From: Congeria kusceri
Taxonomy: Eukaryota; Mollusca; Bivalvia; Myida; Dreissenidae
Direction: 5' to 3'
Length of the DNA: 64,000 bases
Assembly: GCA_027627225.1 (NCBI GenBank)
Contig: CM051032.1
Location: 60,283,137-60,347,136 of the forward strand
Shown here piece by piece: positions 50,301-59,300 of the stretch. The notes beneath the pieces are model-generated. The model saw nothing but the letters and a program-made list of their open reading frames with translations, did no database searches and was not told where the DNA came from. A program made the translations under genes and the position numbers. Within the stretch, counting starts at the first letter, position 1. Each line of letters begins with the position of its first letter.

Positions 50301-53300
50301 TTCATGGTAAATCATTATTATAGACTGTCTGTGTATAGATTGATCATACCTAATACAAAAATCCTGCTGCGCTTCTGGCATACAATACATGTTTTTTGCA
50401 CTTTTGGTATACATGTATATAAGGCAATTTTGGACCGCACATGTATATGCTACTTTTGTCATATGCCATATATATTTGGCACTGTATTCAGAAACGTGGT
50501 ATACAACCCATGTATTTGGAATGTTTGGCATACCACATGTATTTGGCACTATATTTGGCCCATTTGTCATATATTGTAATATCATATGTATTTGGCACTG
50601 TATTTGCCACTTTTGGCATACCACATGCATTTGGCACAGTATTTGCCACTTTTGGCATACCACATGTCTTTGGCATTGTATTTGCCACTTTTGGAATACC
50701 ACATGTATTTGGCGCCCCAAATTTTTGACGATAGTAACAGTAATTGTATCTGTACCTCCGTGCCCATCAGTAATGGTATCTGTACCTCTGTGCCCACCAG
50801 TAATGGTATCTGTATCTCTGTGCCCACCAGTAATGGTATCTGTACCTCTGTGCCCACCAGTAATTATATCGGTACCTCCGTGCCCACCAGTAATGGTATC
50901 TGTACCTCTGTGCCCACCAGTAATGGTATCTGTACCTCTGTGCCCACCAGTAATGGTATCTGTACCTCCGTGCCCACCAGTAATTATATCTGTACCTCTG
51001 TGCCCACCAGTAATGGTATCTGTACCTCTGTGCCCACCAGTAATGGTATCTGTACCTCTGTGCCCACCAGTAATGGTATCTGTACCTCTGTGCCTACCAG
51101 TAATTATATCTGTACCTCTGTGCCCACCAGTAATTATATCTGTACCTCTGTGCCCACCAGTAATGTGTATATGTACCTCTGTGCCCACCAGTAATGGTAT
51201 CTGTACCTCTGTGCCCACCAGTAATTATATCTGTACCTCCGTGCCCACCAGTAATGGTATCTGTACCTCTGTGCCCACCAGTAATGGTATCTGTACCTCC
51301 GTGCCCACCAGTAATGGTATCTGTACCTCTGTGCCCACCAGTAATGGTATCTGTACCTCTGTGCCCATCTAACCAGCAATGCTTCATCTGTATCACTCCA
51401 GGATTGTGAGCACAGCAGACAGCACACAGACGGGTCTGATCCTCGCTGTGGAAGGCTTTGACAACAAGCTTAAGGTGAACACTGGGAAATGCAGTCATCA
51501 AAATTAGCAGTTTGGACAAGCAAGCCTGAACTCTCATGTTATTACTTGAGAGCAAGAACAGGTTACAAGCCCACCTGTATCAAACTGAGAATCTGGGCAA
51601 GCCCGGTTCAAAATTTACCATTGCAGGGCTTACGGGCTTGTGCTAATTTCGGCCACTGGAAAAAAATTTGGGGGGACTTTAAAAGATAAACTGTGCACAT
51701 GTATCAATGCATTGATTGGAAATCTCCATGTAAACACGCATACCATAGGCCGGCTAGCTCAGTTGGTGGAGCGCTGGACTACAAATCCGAGGATCGCGGG
51801 TTCGATTCCCAGCCCGGCCATATAACTTGTGTGGGGATTGGTCATGAAATTATTTCTATGGCAATTCTCCCCCTACCTCTGATTCAAGTAGGGCAGTTGT
51901 CAGTTACTGGCATAAGTATGTGCACTCAGTACTGGTAAACCAGCTTACCCAGGAAAAGTGTGAGTAGTTTAACTGACCGCCGTTATATGACTGAAATACT
52001 GTTGAATATGGCGAAAAATCCAAACAAACAAACAGAAAACAATCATTATAACAGATTGTAGGACAAAATACATGTATACTTTGTCATCTACTACATATAA
52101 CTATATGTAACTTAATTTTATTATCCTACCCGGTATTTTATATAATGATAGCAATGCATGAGTATGACATAACTATGTGTGACATTTTGAGAACTACATA
52201 CAGGTATGTTTGCTGAAAAACTTGCCTGTTGTAGGTATCTATAAATTCTAATTGGCTTGCGTCTGTGAATGTTTGCATAACATTTTGGACAGTTTAGACT
52301 CGCTCTCTAAAGCCACAATGCAAGTATCATAAATAATTTATTGACAAAATAATTAAATGAAAATGAGCACACCTGCCACTTGAATTTGACCATGAATGGT
52401 AGCTATCTACTACGTGGGTACCTGGGGTTGAAATATTCACAGTTCATGTAAATTGTTTCTCTTGAACACAGCTTGTCACTGTCACTTTAATCATCTCTAC
52501 TGACCACATTGAAATGCCAAGTCTGGCAAGAGTTCAGTTTTTCAGTCATCTATATGTAGTTATAGGAAATACAATGAAACTACCAAAAAAAAAGTATAAT
52601 ATGAGCTAATCAATTCGATACAGAAATATGATGTAGTTGTTATTTTATGCAAAAGCAGTAGTAAATCGAGGGTTGAGCGCAAAACTATTGCATCTGATAT
52701 AGAAATGTTAAGCAGATACAATAGTTTCACGCTCAACCCTCGCAATGTTAAATAACATATGGCAGGAGTATCGGGGCAATTATCTGCTTCCTGGCTAGTA
52801 GCTGTACCGGACTCGATACCCAGATAGTCTAGTATTTACCCCAGCCCTACCCCTGCCGTCGTTTGCATGAGACGTTAAACCGCGGTACAGTCTACTAGGT
52901 ACTTCACACCGGACATTAAAAGACCCAGGGTCGCCTTTGGAACGGGGCGTCTTCTGTATCTTGCACTATCTCCCTTAACCCAACTTACAAGTCATCTGGG
53001 GGCGATGGCCATATGGGAGAGAATCGTAGATATTCACGATTATACATGAATTCTATTACATCAATGATAATTCTTAAATGCACTATACATGAATTTTCGC
53101 AAACATACAATATGGTATTTGTTTAGCGAAAGTATCAGGACACGGTCTAAATTTTGTAAACAATGACATTGCCACACACTGAATTTGAACTAAATAAAGT
53201 TGTTGAAAGACGTAAAGAAAAAGAATGAATTATTTAAAACAAACAAAAAACATTGAGTAAAGTCCTTTATGTCCCTCACAATTAATAACTCCAATATTAT

Positions 53301-56300
53301 ACAAAAATCAGTTTGTTTAAAGAGATAACTCGATAAAAATGTACTACACACATGCCCTACCCCTGATCATGTGTTTTCCACCCAGGAGGTGCTGATGCTG
53401 TTGCTGGACCTTTTGGTTCACTTCTCCTGCTCTGAAGACATGTTTGAGTCCATCAAAGCCGAGCAGAAGAAAGGATATCACAACATTATCATCAAGCCAG
53501 ACGAAGTCACCAAGTAGGTGTTCTTTATGATAAAAGTATGCCATCATTGCTGTATTTATATGGCTTATACACGTATGACATTTAAATTTATTAAGACTAC
53601 TTTTTAAAGAATTTATTAAGACTACTTTTTTAAAGGCGTTTTCTGGTAAACATTAACATGGGTAGCGTAATTTTTCCCAAATAAATTTTCTTCGAAACAA
53701 TTGGTATGTATTGTAAAAATGTATTTGTCTTAAGTCATTTCTGCTGTTAAAAATGTTATTTCTCCAGACAAGTTATATAGAATCATTAAGTGGTTTATAC
53801 TTTTTATAAAGTACAAGTTTTTAAATTGTATACCATGTTTTGCAATGTCCTTCTGCAGATTATTCTTTTAAAATATCCTCATTATATGTCACTTTATTCT
53901 AGAATGTTGCGCTGGAGTTTGACCGAGCCACGGTACATTTCCCATATCGAGCGATACCATGTGATAGACGGCCTTACGAAAGTAGATCTTATGGATTTTG
54001 TAGATCGGTTCCTTCACAGTCTAGTCATACAGAGCCTCGTTATGGGAAACTTCACTAAAGAGGTAACCAGTCTTTGGGACAAGTCAAGGATAGCATTTAA
54101 AATGCTCCTTGTTAAACTTTAAATAAATGTGGTGTGTCGTGGGAAATCCCGGCTTGATGTATGTGTGTAAAGTGTCGTCCGGGTCGACACTCTCCACCTA
54201 TAATGGTTTTATATTTAGAAGATACTTCCTTGAAACAGAAAATACCATAAAACCTGAAAGTACAGTCATGGATTAGCCTGTGCGGACTAGACTGCACAGG
54301 CTAATCAGGGACGACACTTTACGCACATGCATTTAGCCGGTTTTCCCACGACATGCCTCAGATGTCTTTATTAAAGCTCACAATTTCCTGATGGATGTGG
54401 TTATTTCATTTATTGTTCAAATTTTAGTTCAGAAGGTTTTATTGTAGTACACCACATATTTCCTGAATTTTAATTAACAGTATCAGTGTTCGCATAAAAA
54501 TGGTTCTGCATTTAGTATTTTGTTTAGAAACTACCAGAACATAAAGGCAGGTGTGTGGGCGATGCTTTAAAGCAGGCTATATCTCATTTGTTATCACTTG
54601 CATTGTAATTGGTGTTAGTTTAGATATATGGTAAGGACTTGATTTTATTGTAATAGGAATTAGAATTCAGGAATTATTAACCTACACTAATACTTGTTGT
54701 TGCCTTGACCTTTGATTATCAGTCAGAGCTAACCCCTTTGTGTTTCAACTATTTAGTCAAATAATTACCGGTAGGCCGATCTGATTTTAGCTTCATTTAT
54801 TTTGTCAGATATTATATAAGTTACAAATTAAACTTGTAATTGAAATGAATTGTTCACAGTTCATATGTAGTTATATAGTTCATATTTCCGACTTTTAGTA
54901 CATTGAACATCTAAATAATTCACACTAATACCTGTTGGTTCGCAGGAAGCATTAGACATCCACAATGAGGTTCTGTCACAACTGCCTGCTCAGAATCCCC
55001 TTGAGGAAACTGTCTTCCAGGTGAGTGGTGTGCTTGGCAGTGTCACCTGCTTCGGTCTTCAGCCGGGCCCGGCTAGCTCAGTTGGTAGAGCGCTGGACTG
55101 TCAATCCAGGGATCTTGAGTTCGAACCCCAGCCTGGCCACATAACTTGTGTGGAGATGGTCATGAAATTATTTTTTTGGCCATTCTCCCCCTACCTCTGA
55201 TTCAAGTAGGACAGTTGTCAGTTACTGGCATAGGTATGTGCACTTAGTTCTGGTAAACGGCTTTAGTGTGTGTGTAGGTTAACTGACCGCCGTGATATGA
55301 CTGAAATACTGTTAAAAACGGCAAAAAATCCAAACAAACAATCATCCAGTTAAACTTGTATTACAATTTGGACAAGTTATAGTGTTACGACTGTATTTTG
55401 TAAGCATATCTTGCGTCATTCGAAGACTAACTCTATGTCATGAAAATGTGCTGGAATGCACCACACAAACATACCGGTAAGCATGCTTACCTGAAATTAT
55501 CGAAATTTACAGAACAAATGGAAGACGTCGGCTAGTTTTGTCAAAAGTGCAGTATTGACATTTCTGGTTACATTTGTGCTCAGGCTAACATACACTGAAT
55601 AATGACAATAAGCTTGATTGTATTTCTTGCAGTTGTTCTTTTTAGCTCACCTGAGCACAAAGTGCTCATGGTGAGCTTTTGTGTTCGCCCGTTGTCCGTC
55701 GTGTGTGCGTGCGTGTGCCGTCAACTTTTCATTTAAACAACATCTCCTCCTAAACTGCTTGGCAGATTTTCACCAAACTTCACAGGAATGATCCTCGGGT
55801 GGACCTCTTTCAAAGTTTTTCAAATCTTTCTGGTCTGCTGCATATGTAGGTCACCAGAGCTAAAAATATATTTTAAAAGTGAAAACTTTAAAAATCTTCT
55901 ATGAAACCGCAAGGCTCAGAGCTTTCATATTTAATATGTGACATCCTCTGGTGGTCCTCTACAAAGATTGTTCAAATGATGCCCCTTGGGTCAAAACTGG
56001 CCACGCCCCGGGGGTCACATGGTTTATATAGACTTATATAGCAAAATGACTTTAAAAATCTTCTCTGAAACAGCAAGGCCCAGAGGTTTCAGACTTGGTA
56101 TGTAACATTGTATAGTGGTCCTCTACAAAGATTGTTCAAATGATGCCACTGGGGTCAAACTGGGCTACCCCGGGGGTCACATGGTTTATATAGACTTAAA
56201 TAGCAAAATGACTTAACAAATCTTCTGCTCTGAAACCGTAAGGCCCAGAGGTTTCATATTTGGTATGTAACATTGTATGGTGGTCCTCTACAAAGATTGT

Positions 56301-59300
56301 TCAAATGATGCCCCTGGGGTGAAAACTGGGCACACCCCGGGGGTCACATGGTTTATAAAGACTTCTCCTCTGAAACTGCTAGGCCCAGAGGTTTTGTATT
56401 TGGTGTGTAACATTGTATAGTTATCCTCTACAAAGATTGTTCAAATGATGTCTCAGGGGTCAAAACTGGCCCTGCCCTGGGGGTCACACAGTTTATATAG
56501 ACTTAAATAGCAAAATGACTTTAAAATTTCCTCTGAAACCGGAGTGGTATCATATTTGATATGTAACATTGTATAGTAGTCCTCTACAAAGATTGTTCAA
56601 AGTATGTCCCTGGGGTAAAAAGTGGCCGTGACCCGGGGGTCACACGGTTTATATAGACTTGTATGGCAAGTGGGCCTTAAAAATCTTCCTTGTTCAAACT
56701 GTAAGGCCCAGAGGTTTTATATTTTGCGTGAAACATTGTGGAGTGGTCCTCTACAACGATTGTTCCAATGAAGCCCCTGGAGGTCACATGGTTTATATAC
56801 ATTTAAATAGCAAAATGACTTTTAAAATCTTCTCTGCAACTGCAAGGCCCAGTGGTTTCATATTTGGTATGTAACATTGAATAGTGGTCCACTACAAATA
56901 TTTTTCAAATTATGCCCTAAGGTAGAAAGTGGCCACGCCCTCTGGGTCACATGGTTTATAGAGACTTGAAAACTTCTGAACCTGCAAGGCCCAAATTTTT
57001 ATACTCTGGTAAGGGGTTTAGTGCCCTTTTGTCCTCTTGATATTAGCCATTATGATGCCTTAAACTCAGGTGAGCGACCTAGGGCCATCTTGGCCCTCTT
57101 GTTTATTAAAAACCTTAGTTGTAATGTAATGTTGTGTTACTCTGGGACAATGACAAAGGAAAACCCTTTTTTTTGTTTCAAATAAAACCCTTTTTTGTTT
57201 CAGTAAAACCGTTTTTTGTTTCAAATTGTAATCAGTCTCCAGTTTGAGTGGTCTTTCTTCTCACCATGATGATTGAAAGGTTCCCTGAACAGTCTACTGT
57301 TTTTCAGACCCATGACTTGGTCCACAAGCTACCGAGGGCGAGCCACTACTGCCAGGTGCCTAGCTTGAACCCAGAGGGAACAATCTCCTGTATCATCAAC
57401 TACTATCACAGCTCGCCTGGGGACCTCAGAAAAACATGCCTAAACAGTGTTCTCAAGGTAAGCTAGTTGTAGCATGTTTGACTTTATTATATGAGATTGC
57501 ACTGCATTAAAATTGTGTTGCTGCCTTGCATGATCATTCACTGTGTAATAACATTGGTAATTTATTTCTTGTTCATTTGTAAAAGTATTAAATATAAAAT
57601 ATTAACATCGTTATTATGTTATGTTACAACATCACCTTTTCATTAAAATTTTGTTGCTTATATGCTTTTCACTCATCAAAATCAAAAACCAATTTTATGA
57701 CATCAAGAATTTAAGTCTTTACCATTTGTTAAGGTACAGATTCTACCCTGTACAAGATACTATGTTATATTTTCAACACATTGTATCTAATAGACTCAGA
57801 TGGCCGAGCCCTGTTTTGACAGGCTGCGCACGAAGCAGCAGCTGGGCTACACCGTCGGCTGTCTCGACTACCTGACATACGGCATTGTGGGGTTGGGCAT
57901 CCTGGTGGAGTTTACCGCCAGCAAGTTCAGGTCAGAGCCTACTTTGTTGGGATTAGGGTATAGAAAAGTGTTTTTATTGATAAATAATTTTTTATTGATT
58001 GCTGTTTATTGGCCAATAAACACCAATTTGGAGTTCTTATGCCTAGGAATTAAACCAAGAAGGCATTAGCCCAAGTGGTTTAATAGCCAATATCAGAACT
58101 CCAAATCGTTATTTATTGGCCAATAAACAATGATAATACGAAAATTATTTCGATGGTAACATAATTTATTACTATTTTTGCAATTGCAATGAGAACTCCA
58201 TTTTACTATGTTCCGCTCAGAATTGAGACTACTTTTTGTGTTGTTTACTGGGTAGTTTAACAAATTTAAATTTTATTTGTCTATAGAAAATTCAGCGATA
58301 ATCATATTAGAATATGTTATACAACAGATATTTGTATAACACATGTTCTTATAAGATAACTTTGTAGAACTTCTCAGTAGAAGAAGATACTTGATTTTGA
58401 ACAATAAGTAGATGCAAGTTTACAAAATTGTTAGTTATATTTACATAACATTGGGTTTTCAAGTTGGACGGTGTTAACTTGAATTGTTATAATTGACAAA
58501 ATATATGTGGTTCACTACATGTTTATAGTATTTTTACATATGCCATTGAAGCTGTTTTTATTTCAAATCTTTGTATCATATGTAATTAATATGTCACGTG
58601 GAGATATCAATGAAAATATTTACCTTTAGCTAAGGTTGTCTATTATGAAACAAATTTGAAGAAAAAGTTTTAAACACCCATTGCTAAGATATTGTTACAG
58701 TGTTGTTATTACCAGGTTTCACTGAACAATTTGATTTAGATGTTTAAAGTGCAGTTGTATCACCTGAAATATAATTGATTTTGCGATACATTATATTATA
58801 TAACAGAATTATGAACACCTTGGCATTTTAATATATCTTCAATAAAATGAAGAATCTAACATTTTAGTATTCATAGTCTTCTGTTGTTGTTGCTTAACAA
58901 CGATTGGTGCTATGTTTCTTTTTGATTATTCAAAATTTTGTTGTCATATTAACTGTATAGCACTATGCACGTTGTAAATTGCACATGTCTGTGCCTCTGT
59001 GATTGCAGTATGAGACATGTGGACGACCAGATTGAGGAGGTTATTTATTCTGTTTGTAAATAAGTGTTGTTGCTGTGTCAACAAAAGTGTTATTTCTGGT
59101 CTGATTTTGATAAGGACCAGTTAGTCAGATGGGTGTTTGGTTTGTTGTTGTTGTTAATTTTTTTTTTTTAATATTGATGCTTTGTGATTGATTTTGTCAA
59201 ATTTTGTCATATGTTGTCTTAAACAATGCACAGGCCCTGTGTTCACAAAAGATGAATTACAGGATCAGGATCAGTCTGATCTTGATCTTGTAGCTCACCT

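Noticed and set aside
50738..51370. CRISPR-like array of 30-bp repeats
   Set aside because: The units are directly tandem with no unique spacers, and the locus is an intron of an animal gene.
50298..51372. Long open frames on both strands (about 306 residues on minus, 327 on plus) with repetitive protein
   Set aside because: They are created by the 30-bp minisatellite, whose period is a multiple of three, and they start in unrelated sequence within intron 21.
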